Of a DNA stretch of 64,000 nucleotides, positions 16,391-26,460 are shown one piece after another. This DNA comes from Candidatus Dormiibacterota bacterium (GTDB taxonomy: Bacteria > Chloroflexota > Dormibacteria > Dormibacterales > Dormibacteraceae). Numbering within the stretch: position 1 is the first letter of the stretch; the number at the start of each line of letters is the position of its first letter. The translations under genes and the position numbers were made by a program. Below the pieces are notes generated by a model, which saw nothing but the letters and a program-made list of their open reading frames with translations, searched no databases and was not told the origin of the DNA. Where the stretch lies: positions 207,490 through 271,489 of the forward strand of contig PNAG01000028.1 of assembly GCA_003169845.1 (NCBI GenBank), written 5' to 3'.

Positions 16391-18966
16391 TGGGCCTGCC
16401 AGCACGCGAGCTCGAGCCGGGGGACCGACCTCACCCTCGGGGTTGGTCGGTGAGGCGCTACATGGCCCTGTTCACGGTGGTGCTTCTGGCGGTCTCCGCC
16501 GTGGCCGGTGTTGCGGTTCGAACCATGGGCCAGCAGGACGCGCGACAGTCCGCGATCGCGGATGCAACCTATGCGGCGCGGGTTGCGGCAGCTCAGATCT
16601 CCGGCGATCTCCTCCTGCTCCAGCAGACCACGGCCAGGCTGGCGGCCGATCCGGAAGTCGCGACGATTCTCGGGTCACCCACCGGACCGTGCAGTCTCAC
16701 ATTTGCGGGCGCCGGCCCTTTTTCGACCGGGCATGTCGACGTCATCAAGGCCGACGGATCGGTGAAGTGCTCCTCTCAAGCGGTTCAAAGCGGCGCGGTG
16801 TATGCCGGGGCGGGTTGGCTGCCGGCTTCGACGCGCAGCGCCGTCACAGTCGCCCCTTTCCTCGACCCGATGACAAACCAGCTCTCCGCGGTGGTCGCGT
16901 CCCCAGTGGCCGGCGCATTGGGCACTGTGGCCGCGATCCTCCAGCTAGCGCCGGTGGGACCCAACCTTGCGGCGACGCTGGGCGGCGTGCGTCAGCTCGA
17001 GTTCCTGGTTACGACAAAGGATGGCAGCACGGTGCTGGCTCGATCTCTGCAACCGGCGCGTTGGGTCGGAAAACCCGTGGCGGGCACTGCCTTTGCCGGC
17101 GCCGCGGGCCAGCTCGAACACCCCGACCTGGAAGGAAGGACTCGCCTGTACGCCAGCTCGGCCGTTGAGTCCATACCCTGGCTGGTCTATTCCGGAGCGG
17201 ACGAAGCGGCCGCGCTGGCGGCCGGCGACCTGTCATCCAACCGCGGGCTTGCGATCGTCCTGGGCGGTATGGGCATCATGCTCATCGTCGTCTTCGTGGT
17301 CTACCGCCGGATCGTGGACCCGATTCGACAGCTGAGCCTGGTCATCCGCAGGTCAACGCCAGGCGAAACGGTGGGCACCATCGAAAGGCTGGGCGCGACC
17401 GAGGTCACTGGCCTCGCGGATGACTTCGCCAAGCTCATGGCGACCGTCAAGAGCGAGCAGGTGGAACGGCTCACAAGCGAACAGGAGGCCCTGGTCTCCG
17501 AGCGCAACTACCGGAGGCTCTTCGAAGGCCATCCTGAGCCGATGTGGCTGTACGACGTTGACACGCTTGCGTTTCTCGAGGTCAACGACAGCGCGCTGGC
17601 GCGTTACGGGTATTCGCGCGACGAGTTCCTGGCCATGACGATCCGGGACATCCGGCCCCCCGAAGACGTTCCGAAACTGCTCGAGCACGAATCAAAGCCG
17701 CTGCCCAGCTCCGACCGAACGGGCCCCTGGCGCCACATTCTCAAGAACGGCTCCATGATTCAGGTCCTGGTGACGTCACACGCCGTCACCTTCGGCGACC
17801 ACAACGCCCGCTTCGTCCTGGCCGAGGACCTGACCGAAAGCCAGCGACTCGAGCTGGAGCTCGCGGAGTCGCACGCGCATGCGGACAGCAACGCTGAGCT
17901 CAGCTGGGCCAAGGACGAGGTGATTTCGATGGTGAGCCACGAGCTGCGCACGCCGCTGGCCAGCATCGTCGGATTCGCGGAGTTGCTGGCGACGCGCGAC
18001 GTGACGGTTGCGCAACGCAAGGACTATCTCGCCGTGATGCTCCAGGAGGGCCGCCGGCTGACCGCGCTTGTCAACGACTTCCTCGATCTGCGCCGTCTCG
18101 AGGGCGGCCACCTGTCGATGCGCTTCGCGCCGGCGGACATCTCCGCGCTCATCGAGCGCGCCATCGAGCTCTTCAGTGATCCGAGCGGCGTGCCGATCGA
18201 AACGCGGCTGCCGGACGACCTTCCGCTGGTACGGGTGGACAGCGATTCCTTGTTCCGCGTGCTGGCCAACCTGCTCTCGAACGCCCGCAAGTACTCTCCG
18301 CTCGGTGGCTCGATCGTCGTCGGTGCGAGCGTCGTCGCAGATATGGTCGAGGTCTATGTCCAAGACAGAGGGCTTGGCATTCCGGCCGACGCCATCTCTT
18401 TGCTTTTCGGCAAGTTCTATCGCGTGGAGTCCTCAGACCGCCGGGCCATCGGTGGCACCGGACTGGGACTTGCCATCTGCAAGAACATCGTCGAGAGCCA
18501 TGGGGGCAAGATCGGTGCTCGCTCGGAAGGCCTCGGAAAGGGCGCGCGCTTCTCCTTCACTGTGCCCATGGTTCGGGAGTTGGCGCAAACCGGCGATGTC
18601 CTGGTCGTCGAAGATGACGCGGGATTCGCCGACCTGCTCGAGGCGGAGCTGCACGCGAGGGGCCTGACCTCCCTGTGGGCGCCAGACGCGGAGACCGCAA
18701 AGCACCTGATGTCGAAGTCGCGCGCGGTGGTGCTCGACCTCGTGCTGCCGGGGCTCACCGGCGAAGGTTTCTTGCACGACCTGCGCGCGGCGCGAGGGCC
18801 CGGCATCCCGGTGGTAGTTGTGACCCTCAAGGACCTCGATCCGGCGGCCGGCCTGTCACTGCAGAAGGCGGGTGTCACGGCAGTGTTGCGCAAGGGTCCG
18901 GGCACTGCCGCCACGGCCGCGAACCTGATCGCCAGGTGTCTGGCTCCCGAGCTGGTGGCGATTTGA
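16390..18966 (+). CDS. Membrane hybrid sensor kinase (dCache-HAMP-PAS-HisKA-HATPase-REC)
   Basis: An 858-aa protein. TM1 lies at about residues 21-43, an extracytoplasmic Cache-like domain at about 45-280 and TM2 at about 285-306 (AIVLGGMGIMLIVVFVVYRR). HAMP spans about 307-355 and PAS about 370-485 (RRLFEGHPEPMWLYD). HisKA carries phospho-His in MVSHELRTPLASIVGF, HATPase shows NLLSNARKYSPLGGS and GTGLGLAICKNIVESHGG, and the receiver has phospho-Asp in AVVLDLVLPG. The Cache domain has two cysteines (GPCSLTF, VKCSSQ) that could pair. It is the membrane sensor of the operon, with likely outputs the stand-alone receiver and the cyclase encoded next. Confidence 0.92.
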   Translation: MGLPARELEPGDRPHPRGWSVRRYMALFTVVLLAVSAVAGVAVRTMGQQDARQSAIADATYAARVAAAQISGDLLLLQQTTARLAADPEVATILGSPTGPCSLTFAGAGPFSTGHVDVIKADGSVKCSSQAVQSGAVYAGAGWLPASTRSAVTVAPFLDPMTNQLSAVVASPVAGALGTVAAILQLAPVGPNLAATLGGVRQLEFLVTTKDGSTVLARSLQPARWVGKPVAGTAFAGAAGQLEHPDLEGRTRLYASSAVESIPWLVYSGADEAAALAAGDLSSNRGLAIVLGGMGIMLIVVFVVYRRIVDPIRQLSLVIRRSTPGETVGTIERLGATEVTGLADDFAKLMATVKSEQVERLTSEQEALVSERNYRRLFEGHPEPMWLYDVDTLAFLEVNDSALARYGYSRDEFLAMTIRDIRPPEDVPKLLEHESKPLPSSDRTGPWRHILKNGSMIQVLVTSHAVTFGDHNARFVLAEDLTESQRLELELAESHAHADSNAELSWAKDEVISMVSHELRTPLASIVGFAELLATRDVTVAQRKDYLAVMLQEGRRLTALVNDFLDLRRLEGGHLSMRFAPADISALIERAIELFSDPSGVPIETRLPDDLPLVRVDSDSLFRVLANLLSNARKYSPLGGSIVVGASVVADMVEVYVQDRGLGIPADAISLLFGKFYRVESSDRRAIGGTGLGLAICKNIVESHGGKIGARSEGLGKGARFSFTVPMVRELAQTGDVLVVEDDAGFADLLEAELHARGLTSLWAPDAETAKHLMSKSRAVVLDLVLPGLTGEGFLHDLRAARGPGIPVVVVTLKDLDPAAGLSLQKAGVTAVLRKGPGTAATAANLIARCLAPELVAI

Positions 18967-19679
18967 TCACAGCTCCCGACACGGAACGAGAGGCGGCGGA
19001 CCACACCGATGATCTCGCCAGGCTCGTCCGCCTGCGCCAGACCTATCTGCTCCCGGGTCCTGATCTCCTTGCCCTGCCAGGTATCCCGACCCCGGTGGTG
19101 CGAACCGCGTCGATCCTGTTCACCGACATCCGCGGCTTCAGCCGCCTGACCGAGCGCTTCGGGGACGACCCCGCCGGCCTGCTCGATGTGCTCAACGCGC
19201 ATATGAAAAGAGTCATTCGCTCCATCTCGATCTGCGGAGGTGTGATCGAAAAGTTCGTCGGGGACGGACTCATGGCCACCTTCGGCGCCACCGAAAACCA
19301 GCCAGACCACGTGCATCGGGCGATGGCCGCGGCGATCGGGCTTGTCGGCGCCAACGAGGCCCTGAACCGGCGATGCGCCGCGGGATGGGGATTTCGACTC
19401 GAAGTCGGCGTGGGCATCGCATCAGGTCCGGTGGTCATCGGCTCGATCGGGTCGGCCGAACGCTCGGAGCTCGGTGTCCTGGGCGACGCGGTCAACGTGG
19501 CCGCGAGGCTGGTGACACATGCTGGTCCAGGCGAGGTGCTGATGACTGGCACGGTTTATCGCCAGGTGGCAGACATGCTGCAGAGCGAGCTGACCAACCA
19601 GTCGGCGGTTCGAGGCCGCACCGGCACGCTCGAGATCTACCGGATGTCATTGCTCGGCGGTCGCGGCGCCATCGCCTGA
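18963..19679 (+). CDS. Class III adenylate/guanylate cyclase
   Basis: TTG at 18963 overlaps the kinase stop (TTGA), giving 238 aa; the longer track ORF is the shadow of the kinase frame. The cyclase homology domain shows both metal-binding aspartates (ILFTDIRGFSRLTERF and KFVGDGLMATFGA) and the transition-state region LGDAVNVAARLVTHAGPGEV. It should form a homodimer making cAMP or cGMP in the cytoplasm. The base-specifying residues were not resolved with certainty. It is the last gene of the phosphorelay operon, so a second messenger is probably one output. Confidence 0.88.
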   Translation: MITAPDTEREAADHTDDLARLVRLRQTYLLPGPDLLALPGIPTPVVRTASILFTDIRGFSRLTERFGDDPAGLLDVLNAHMKRVIRSISICGGVIEKFVGDGLMATFGATENQPDHVHRAMAAAIGLVGANEALNRRCAAGWGFRLEVGVGIASGPVVIGSIGSAERSELGVLGDAVNVAARLVTHAGPGEVLMTGTVYRQVADMLQSELTNQSAVRGRTGTLEIYRMSLLGGRGAIA

Positions 19680-19726
19680 CCTCCGGCACGACTCAGAGGG
19701 CAGATGCGACCCCTCATACCTAGGTA

Positions 19727-20848
19727 CTAGTTAACTCCCGCCGGAACCGCGGCGCGCAGGATGTGGACGTCCACCCCTGACAGTCTTTGAATCACCTCAC
19801 TGGTCGTGTTGCCTGGCAGCCAGCGGGTCCGGCGGCGGTGGCCGAGGATCACCTCCGTCGCAAGCGACTCGCGGATGTACTCGACCAGGGTGGAGGCGAC
19901 CGACCGCCCATGCAGGTGCACGTACTCACCGCCCAGCTGATGGGTCAGCGCGGCATAGCCCCCCATCCACTCCTTCTCCTCGTCGCTGAGCTGCCTTGTT
20001 CTCACCGAGACCACCGAGAACTTCGCATCCTGGGCGGCCGCATATGCATGAGCCCGCCTGATGCGGGCTTCGAGACCACGTTGCACCGGGACGCACAGCA
20101 CGATCCGGCCGCGTACCTCCCACGGCACGTCGACCCCAGTCTCATGCATGAAGCGGACGAGCTGGCGGTCGGCATGCTCGGCGATGACACGAAAGGCGGA
20201 TTCACGAAGGGCTTCCAGCGTGCCCAGGCGCAAGTCGAGCTGCAGCGCGACAGCAAGCTCCGCCGGGGTCAAGACCCGCTGCTCTCGCAACCGCTGCAGC
20301 AGGTCGGTGGGAGTGAGGTCCACGAGCTCCAGCTCATCGATCGCTTCCAGGGCACCGTCCTCGATGACCGGGCGCGATGGCTCTTTGCCCACAACCGATG
20401 TGAAGGCTGTGGCCGCGCTCTTGATCGAAAGCACGTGCACTGTGGCAAGCACCGTGATCCCGGCCGCGAGGAAACGCGCAACGGCTTCCAGCCGCGGCGG
20501 ACCCGCGGTCTCCGGGTCGGCCAGGTCGTCGATGCAGACGACCTCTGGGTTGCGAGCCAGCACGGCGTCTACGTCGAGGCGCATCTTCGCCGGCCTGTGG
20601 CGCACGGCGCCAAGTACCTCGAGGTCCCGGAGCGCCCGGTCAGCATCCCCGTGCACGGAGTGGGCGGCTACGAGCACATCTGTTCCCCGGCCGGATCGCC
20701 GGCGGGCTTCATCGAGCATGGCCGTGGTCGCGCCGGCGCCGCGCGCGTACCCGAGGTACACGCGGAAAAGGACCCGGCGCCGCGTCTCCGCCGAGACTCG
20801 CTTGAGCACCTCCATCGGGTCTGGTCGCGCGGCATCGCGACCGCTCAT
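19727..20848 (-). CDS. Second KdpD N-terminal-type protein with degenerate P-loop, plus Usp domain
   Basis: The true start is the ATG at 20848, overlapping the preceding KdpD-N stop as ATGA; the 613-aa track ORF includes out-of-frame sequence. The 373-aa protein mirrors its neighbour: a KdpD sensor domain (about 1-215) and a universal-stress-like domain (about 230-370). The P-loop reads GYARGAGATTAML, lacking the Lys of GxxPGxGKTxxML, and the Walker B region is VVCIDDLAD where the partner has IALVDELAH. ATP binding is therefore doubtful. Known KdpD proteins carry this module once, joined to a kinase. Here it is a separate duplicate, possibly a regulatory subunit. Confidence 0.8.
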   Translation of the reverse strand: MSGRDAARPDPMEVLKRVSAETRRRVLFRVYLGYARGAGATTAMLDEARRRSGRGTDVLVAAHSVHGDADRALRDLEVLGAVRHRPAKMRLDVDAVLARNPEVVCIDDLADPETAGPPRLEAVARFLAAGITVLATVHVLSIKSAATAFTSVVGKEPSRPVIEDGALEAIDELELVDLTPTDLLQRLREQRVLTPAELAVALQLDLRLGTLEALRESAFRVIAEHADRQLVRFMHETGVDVPWEVRGRIVLCVPVQRGLEARIRRAHAYAAAQDAKFSVVSVRTRQLSDEEKEWMGGYAALTHQLGGEYVHLHGRSVASTLVEYIRESLATEVILGHRRRTRWLPGNTTSEVIQRLSGVDVHILRAAVPAGVN

Positions 20849-21921
20849 TGCGCCAGCCTCGCGATGACGTGTACATCCGAGCTCGGCAGCTGGTCGATGA
20901 TCCGGTCCACGATGGTCGGGCGGAAGCGATTCAACACCGATGACGTGACCATCTCCCCCACCACCACGTGCTCCACGGCCGAGTCGCGAGCCGCCTGGAT
21001 GACCGCGGCGGCGACGTCGGACCCGCCGAGCACCGCGAACGAGGCTCCAAGCTGCGTGGCGAGCATCCGATAACGGATCAGTTGGGATGCCGGCGGCGTC
21101 GCCTCCGTCTGGACCGTGACGACCATGCACGTCCCGCCCAGCCGCCGCGCCAGGCGTGACCCGCGCCGGATCAAATCCTCGGAAGAAGGGCCGCCCGAGA
21201 CCGCGACCAGCACATCCTCCGGAGACGCGAGCACGTGGCGCGAGCGGGCCATCGAGTCGGCGACCAGACGCAACCCGATCTGACGCATGGCCGACAGGTT
21301 CTGGGGACGAAAGAAGTTCGACAACGCTGTTTCGACCTTGTCGGGGGCGTAGACGTTGCCATGCCGCATCCGTTTGCGCAGGGCCTCGGGGGTGATGTCG
21401 ATGAACTGGATCTCGTCCGCGCTGTCCAGCTCCCGGTCGGGAACGGTCTCCCGAACGACGATCCCGGTTACCTTCTCGACCAGGTCTTTGACGCTCTCCA
21501 CGTGCTGCACGTTCACCGTCGTGATCACGTCGATGCCGGCCTCTCGCAGCTCCTCGACGTCTTCCCACCGCTTGGTGTGACGAAGGCTCGGGACGTTGGT
21601 ATGCGCCAGCTCGTCGACGAGAGCGATCTCGGGCCGGCGCGCCAGGACCGAGTCGAGGTCCATCTCCTCCAGAACCGTCCCTCGATATGGAATCGTGACG
21701 CGGGGCACCACCTCCAGACCGGCCAGCAACTCGACGGTGCGGGGGCGGTTGTAGGTCTCCACGTACCCGACGACCACGTCGTGGCCGTGTCGCACGAGTT
21801 GATGCGCCTCGCCCAGCATCGCGTAGGTCTTGCCCGCGCCGGGGGTCGCGCCCAGGTAGACCTTCAAATGGCCGCGTCGCTTCTCGACCGCCGCGGCATC
21901 GGTCTGCGCGTGGGAGCGCAT
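20845..21921 (-). CDS. kdpD: KdpD N-terminal sensor (KdpD + Usp domains) without kinase domain
   Basis: ATG at 21921 (MRSHAQTDAA) is preferred; an in-frame start at 21963 would overlap kdpC by 29 nt. The 358-aa product has an intact Walker A, GATPGAGKTYAMLGEAHQLV, the typical VGYVETYNRPRT, Walker B-like IALVDELAHTN and TVNVQHVESVKDLVE. A Usp-like domain (VLASPEDVLVAVSG onward) follows. DUF4118 and kinase domains are missing and are encoded about 6 kb away. Short, kinase-less KdpD proteins are known in cyanobacteria. It presumably senses K+ or cyclic dinucleotide status and acts on the separate kinase. Confidence 0.85.
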   Translation of the reverse strand: MRSHAQTDAAAVEKRRGHLKVYLGATPGAGKTYAMLGEAHQLVRHGHDVVVGYVETYNRPRTVELLAGLEVVPRVTIPYRGTVLEEMDLDSVLARRPEIALVDELAHTNVPSLRHTKRWEDVEELREAGIDVITTVNVQHVESVKDLVEKVTGIVVRETVPDRELDSADEIQFIDITPEALRKRMRHGNVYAPDKVETALSNFFRPQNLSAMRQIGLRLVADSMARSRHVLASPEDVLVAVSGGPSSEDLIRRGSRLARRLGGTCMVVTVQTEATPPASQLIRYRMLATQLGASFAVLGGSDVAAAVIQAARDSAVEHVVVGEMVTSSVLNRFRPTIVDRIIDQLPSSDVHVIARLAQ

Positions 21922-21934
21922 CGTCAGGGTAAGG

Positions 21935-22519
21935 CTAACCCGCTTCTCCGTTGTCCAGCGCAAGGTTCAGGTCCAGCACGTTGACGTACTGTTCGCCGAA
22001 GATCCACAGGATCCGGCCGTGTACGTTTTTCTCGACCAGCGCCCGCACCTTCGCCTCATCCAGGTTGCGTGCCTGCGCCACGCGATGGACCTGTAGCAGC
22101 ACGGAGGCCTCCGTGATGTTGGGGTCGAAGCCGCTGAAGTCGCCGGTCACTATGTCAACCGGGACCTGGTCGTTCGGGCCCAACCCGTTGGCCTGGCGAA
22201 AGGCCCGGGCCGAGCTTGCCACGCGGTCGATGAGCGCCTGGTTGCTGGGCCCAAGGTTGCTGCCGAACGAGTTGTCGGCGGCGTACCCGTTGGCGGAGTA
22301 CCGGCCCTGGAAATACTTGTCGGCGCTGAACTGCTGGCCGATCAAGGTGGAGCCGACCACCTGCCCGTTCTGGACGATCAGGCTACCGTTGGCCTGACCG
22401 TGGAAGAGGACCTGAATGAGGCCGGTCATGGCGACTCCGTAGACGAGGCCGGTGACGACCGCGAAAACCAGCGTCAGCCTGATGGCTTGAACGATTTCCC
22501 TTGGCAGTGACTTCAACAC
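21935..22519 (-). CDS. kdpC: Potassium-transporting ATPase subunit KdpC
   Basis: A 194-aa subunit with one N-terminal membrane helix (TLVFAVVTGLVYGVAMTGLI) and an outside domain. The domain has the family hallmarks GSTLIGQQFSADKYFQGR, SNQALIDRV, VPVDIVTGDFSGFDPNITEA and the terminal VNVLDLNLALD. It assembles with KdpA and KdpB in the K+-uptake complex. It begins 14 nt after the kdpB stop in the kdpFABC order. Confidence 0.95.
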   Translation of the reverse strand: MLKSLPREIVQAIRLTLVFAVVTGLVYGVAMTGLIQVLFHGQANGSLIVQNGQVVGSTLIGQQFSADKYFQGRYSANGYAADNSFGSNLGPSNQALIDRVASSARAFRQANGLGPNDQVPVDIVTGDFSGFDPNITEASVLLQVHRVAQARNLDEAKVRALVEKNVHGRILWIFGEQYVNVLDLNLALDNGEAG

Positions 22520-22533
22520 TATTTCGGAGGCTC

Positions 22534-24630
22534 CTAAGCGGCCAGATTGACCGCTGTGACGATGATGTCGATGATCTTGATGCCGATGAACGGGGCGACA
22601 ATGCCGCCGAGGCCGTAGATCAACAGGTTGTTGCGCAGCAGGGCGGACGCTCCGATCGGCCGGTACCGCACACCCCGTAGGGCGAGCGGGACTAGGGCGA
22701 TGATGATCAGCGCGTTGAAGATCACAGCCGACAGCACCGCGCTGTTGGGACTGTGCAGCTGCATGATGTTCAGCGCTTTCAGCTCCGGCAGCGCCACGAA
22801 GAACATCGCGGGAATGATCGCGAAATACTTCGCGACGTCGTTGGCGATGCTGAACGTCGTGAGCGCGCCGCGCGTGATCAGCATCTGCTTGCCTGCCTCG
22901 ACGATCTCGATGAGCTTGGTCGGGTCGCTGTCGAGGTCGATCAGGTTGCCGGCCTCCTTGGCTGCCTGCGTCCCGGTGTTCATGGCGACGGCGACGTCGG
23001 CCTGAGCGAGTGCCGGGGCGTCGTTCGTGCCGTCCCCGGTCATCGCCACCATACGGCCGAGCGCCTGCTCGTCGCGGATCAGTTTCAGCTTCATCTCGGG
23101 CGTCGCCTGCGCGAGGAAGTCGTCGACGCCGGCCTCTTTCGCGATCGCGGCGGCGGTCAGAGGGTTGTCGCCGGTGATCATCACGGTGCGCAGGCCCATG
23201 CGGCGCAGCTCCGCGAAGCGATCGCGGATGCCGGGCTTGACGATGTCCTTCAGGTGAATCGTGCCGAGCACGACCTTGTTCTCGCCGACGACCAGCGGCG
23301 TGCCCCCGGAGCGGCCGATTGCGTCGACCCTTGCGCGCACGTCCACGGGAAGATCCCTCTCGCTCCAGCGGCCCATGGCGTCGTCGGCGCCCTTGCGGAT
23401 CGTCCGCCCGCCAAAGTCGACGCCGCTCATACGGGTGGTCGCCGAGAAGGCTATGAACGTCATCCCTGCCTTGTCCAGGGCGCGGCCACTCGAGCCAAGG
23501 CGGTTTGCCAGGGCCACGATCGACTTACCCTCCGGCGTCTCGTCCGCCAGGCTCGCAAGCTCAGCCGCCTCGACCAGCCGCTCCATCGCCACTCCCGGCG
23601 CCGGGAGGAACTCGGAGGCCTGGCGGTTGCCGAAGGTGATGGTGCCCGTCTTGTCGAGCAGCAGCGTGTCGACGTCGCCCGCGGCCTCTACCGCCCGGCC
23701 CGAGAGCGCGATCACGTTGCGCTGCATCAGGCGGTCGATGCCGGCGATGCCGATCGCCGAGAGAAGCCCGCCGATGGTCGTGGGGATGAGGCAGACGAGC
23801 AGCGCGATCAGCACGGTGATCGTGACCGAGGTGCCGGCATAGATCGCGAAGGGCTGCAGGGTCACGGTGGCGACCATGAAGATGATCGTCAGCGCGGCGA
23901 GAAGGATGTTGAGGGCGATCTCGTTGGGGGTCTTCCGGCGAGAGGCGCTCTCGACGAGGTGGATCATGCGGTCGAGGAACGTCTCGCCGGGGTTGGCGGT
24001 GATCTGAATGACGATCCGGTCGGAGAGCACCCTGGTTCCGCCGGTGACGGAGCTGCGGTCGCCCCCGGCCTCGCGGATCACGGGCGCGGACTCGCCGGTG
24101 ATCGCCGACTCGTCGATCGAGGCGATGCCCTCGATGACGTCACCGTCGCCCGGGACGATGTCGCCAGCCTCGCACACGACGAGGTCGCCCTTCTTCAGCT
24201 GGGTCGAAGAGATGCGCTCTTCCAGACCATTGGTCTGACAGTTGGTCAGTTGGCCGTCGACGAGACGCCGTGCGATCGTCTCCGAGCGAGTCTTCCGCAG
24301 AGAGGCGGCCTGAGCCTTACCCCTGCCTTCGGCCATCGCCTCCGCGAAGTTCGCGAAGAGCACTGTGAACCACAGCCAGACGGTGATCTGACCGACGAAC
24401 AGCTCGTTGTTGGGCCCCCTCAAGACAGGAGTCCCGTTGAAGAGGTCGAGGACGAAGATGATCGTCGTGATCACCGCACCCACCTCGACCACGAACATGA
24501 CCGGGTTGCGTGCGATCCACCGCGGGTTGAGCTTGGCGAAGCTCGCTCGGATGGCCGGCACGAGGATCGTGCGGTCGGACAGACTGCTTCGTCCTTTCCG
24601 CCGTTCGCGCTTCTGGATGGTGTCTTTCAT
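22534..24630 (-). CDS. kdpB: Potassium-transporting P-type ATPase subunit KdpB
   Basis: A 698-aa P-type ATPase: phosphorylation motif [14 protein letters not shown], actuator motif ITGESAPV, hinge [20 protein letters not shown] and [20 protein letters not shown]. The N-terminal membrane helices contain the usual [13 protein letters not shown]. It hydrolyses ATP to drive K+ taken in by KdpA. Length and motifs are normal, so it is expected to be active. A 1061-codon open frame on the opposite strand is a codon-bias shadow. Confidence 0.97.
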   Translation of the reverse strand: MKDTIQKRERRKGRSSLSDRTILVPAIRASFAKLNPRWIARNPVMFVVEVGAVITTIIFVLDLFNGTPVLRGPNNELFVGQITVWLWFTVLFANFAEAMAEGRGKAQAASLRKTRSETIARRLVDGQLTNCQTNGLEERISSTQLKKGDLVVCEAGDIVPGDGDVIEGIASIDESAITGESAPVIREAGGDRSSVTGGTRVLSDRIVIQITANPGETFLDRMIHLVESASRRKTPNEIALNILLAALTIIFMVATVTLQPFAIYAGTSVTITVLIALLVCLIPTTIGGLLSAIGIAGIDRLMQRNVIALSGRAVEAAGDVDTLLLDKTGTITFGNRQASEFLPAPGVAMERLVEAAELASLADETPEGKSIVALANRLGSSGRALDKAGMTFIAFSATTRMSGVDFGGRTIRKGADDAMGRWSERDLPVDVRARVDAIGRSGGTPLVVGENKVVLGTIHLKDIVKPGIRDRFAELRRMGLRTVMITGDNPLTAAAIAKEAGVDDFLAQATPEMKLKLIRDEQALGRMVAMTGDGTNDAPALAQADVAVAMNTGTQAAKEAGNLIDLDSDPTKLIEIVEAGKQMLITRGALTTFSIANDVAKYFAIIPAMFFVALPELKALNIMQLHSPNSAVLSAVIFNALIIIALVPLALRGVRYRPIGASALLRNNLLIYGLGGIVAPFIGIKIIDIIVTAVNLAA

Positions 24631-24636
24631 CTCTCT

Positions 24637-26361
24637 CTAGTGAAGGTGTCCGGCAGCCAGCTGGAATTGCTCGAGCAGGGGGCCGAGCGCGAGCGCCGGG
24701 AAGAAGGTGAGCGCGCCGACGATGATGATCACGCCGATCAACAGGCCGACGAACAGAGGCGTGTCCGTGCGGAACGTGCCGGGGCCGGCCGGAACCACCT
24801 TCTTGCCCGCGAGCGCGCCCGCAAGGGCGAGGATGGGGATGTAGAAGATGTAGCGGCCAGTCCACATGGCGATGCCGAGTGCGGTGTTGTAGTACACGGT
24901 GTTGCCCGTCAGGCCCGCGAAGGCGCTGCCGTTGTTCCCGTTCGTGGACGAGAAGGCGTAGAGGATCTCCGTGAACCCGTGCGCGGCGGGGTTCAGCGGT
25001 CCCTTCAAGCCGGCCGGGACGAGGACAGAGATCGCCGTCCACACCAGGATGTTGAAGGCGCTGGTCAGGATGACCAGCGAGGCGAGCCGCACCTCCTTCG
25101 ATTCGATCTTCTTGCCCAGGTACTCCGGCGTACGACCCACCATCAGGCCGGCGATGAAGACCGCCAGGACAGCGAAGATCAACATCCCGTAGAGGCCCGC
25201 GCCGACGCCGCCGGGTGTGACCTCGCCGAGCTGCATGAGGACAAGGGGCACCATGCCGCCGATCGGCGTGAAGCTGTCGTGGCTCGAGTCGACCGCCCCC
25301 GTGCTCGTGCCGGTCGTTGCCGCGGCGAAGTTAGCGGAATAGATGGGACCGAAAGCGACGGACTTGCCTTCCATATTGCCGCCGGCCTGGGTCGCGGTAT
25401 TGGCTTGACTGACGCCGATGTTCGTGAGCGCCGGGTTGCCCGACTGCTCGGCCCACGCGGCGATGCCCGTGGCGGCCACGAGCACGATACCCATCGTCGC
25501 GGCGATGGCGATGCCCTGCTTGATGTTCCCGACCCAGCGGCCGAACATCAGCGCCAGCGCAAAGGGGATCAGGAGCTCGAGGAAGATCTCGAGCTGGTTG
25601 GTGAATCCGTTCGGGTTCTCGAACGGGTGGGCCGAGTTCGCGTTGAAGGGGCCACCGCCGTTGTTGCCGAGGTCCTTGATCACTTCCTGGGAGGCGAAGG
25701 GACCGACCGCGATCGTCTGGGCGGCGCCCTCGAGCGTGTGGGCGACGGGGTAGCTGGAGAGCGTCTGCACGGCGCCCTGAGACGCGAGTACCAAGGCGGC
25801 CACGAAGGCGATCGGGAGCAGGACGTAAAGGGTCGCCCGTGTTACGTCGACGTAGAAGTTGCCGAGCGTCTTCAGCTGCCTGCTGGAAATGCCGCGCACC
25901 AGGGCGATCGCCATGGCGATGCCCGTGGCCGCCGATAGGAAGTTGTGCATGACGAGGCCGACCATCTGGGAGAAGTAGGACATCGTCTGCTCGCCCGTGT
26001 AGTTCTGCCAGTTGGTGTTGGTAGTGAAGCTGACCGCCGTGTTGAAGGCGAGATCGGCGGGCACCGGACCGAAGCCCTGCGGATTGAACGGCAGCTTGTC
26101 CTGGAGCCTCAGCACTAGGTAGGTGAAGATCAGGCTCACGATCGTGACCGCGAGAACCGAAACCCCGTACGCGATCCAGCTCTGCTCTTTTGTCTCGTCG
26201 ACCCCCATCAGCCTGTAGGCGCCGCGCTCGACGGGCCGCAGCACCGGGCTCAGGAAGACACGCTGGCCCTGGAAGACCTTGACCAGGTGAGGGGCGAGGA
26301 ACCAGGCTCCCATGGCCACAGCGAGGTAGGTGATGACGACGCCGATGATGTCGACGACCAC
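24637..26361 (-). CDS. kdpA: Potassium-transporting ATPase K+-channel subunit KdpA
   Basis: A 574-aa integral membrane protein starting at GTG, 3 nt after kdpF. Filter-type loops are seen at FTTNTNWQNYTGE and the other pore repeats, and ten or more hydrophobic helices are visible. It forms the K+-selective pore of the Kdp complex. Length is close to the family norm. Confidence 0.96.
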   Translation of the reverse strand: MVVDIIGVVITYLAVAMGAWFLAPHLVKVFQGQRVFLSPVLRPVERGAYRLMGVDETKEQSWIAYGVSVLAVTIVSLIFTYLVLRLQDKLPFNPQGFGPVPADLAFNTAVSFTTNTNWQNYTGEQTMSYFSQMVGLVMHNFLSAATGIAMAIALVRGISSRQLKTLGNFYVDVTRATLYVLLPIAFVAALVLASQGAVQTLSSYPVAHTLEGAAQTIAVGPFASQEVIKDLGNNGGGPFNANSAHPFENPNGFTNQLEIFLELLIPFALALMFGRWVGNIKQGIAIAATMGIVLVAATGIAAWAEQSGNPALTNIGVSQANTATQAGGNMEGKSVAFGPIYSANFAAATTGTSTGAVDSSHDSFTPIGGMVPLVLMQLGEVTPGGVGAGLYGMLIFAVLAVFIAGLMVGRTPEYLGKKIESKEVRLASLVILTSAFNILVWTAISVLVPAGLKGPLNPAAHGFTEILYAFSSTNGNNGSAFAGLTGNTVYYNTALGIAMWTGRYIFYIPILALAGALAGKKVVPAGPGTFRTDTPLFVGLLIGVIIIVGALTFFPALALGPLLEQFQLAAGHLH

Positions 26362-26364
26362 GGG

Positions 26365-26460
26365 CTAGAACCTCTCCGGATAGAGCAGCGCGATGAAAAG
26401 GTAAGCCGTCACGATCAGCGCCACGATGCCGGTGATGATGTAAGGAAGCTGGGCCTGCAT
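26365..26460 (-). CDS. kdpF: KdpF small subunit
   Basis: Absent from the ORF track because it is only 31 aa. Reading the minus strand gives one hydrophobic helix (YIITGIVALIVTAYLFIALL) and the conserved ending YPERF just before the stop, diagnostic of KdpF, which stabilises the Kdp complex in the membrane. The stop lies 3 nt before the kdpA GTG. Its ATG overlaps the stop of another micropeptide (TGATG). Confidence 0.9.
   Translation of the reverse strand: MQAQLPYIITGIVALIVTAYLFIALLYPERF

Noticed and set aside
19787-21073. 428-codon plus-strand ORF opposite the KdpD-like genes
   Set aside because: Shadow frame of two clear KdpD-N/Usp genes; no start-site signal or domain.
22753-25938. 1061-codon plus-strand ORF antisense to kdpAB
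   Set aside because: It lies opposite two well-conserved genes and translates to Arg/Asp/His-rich low-complexity sequence typical of the antisense frame of high-GC codons; no domain is recognisable.
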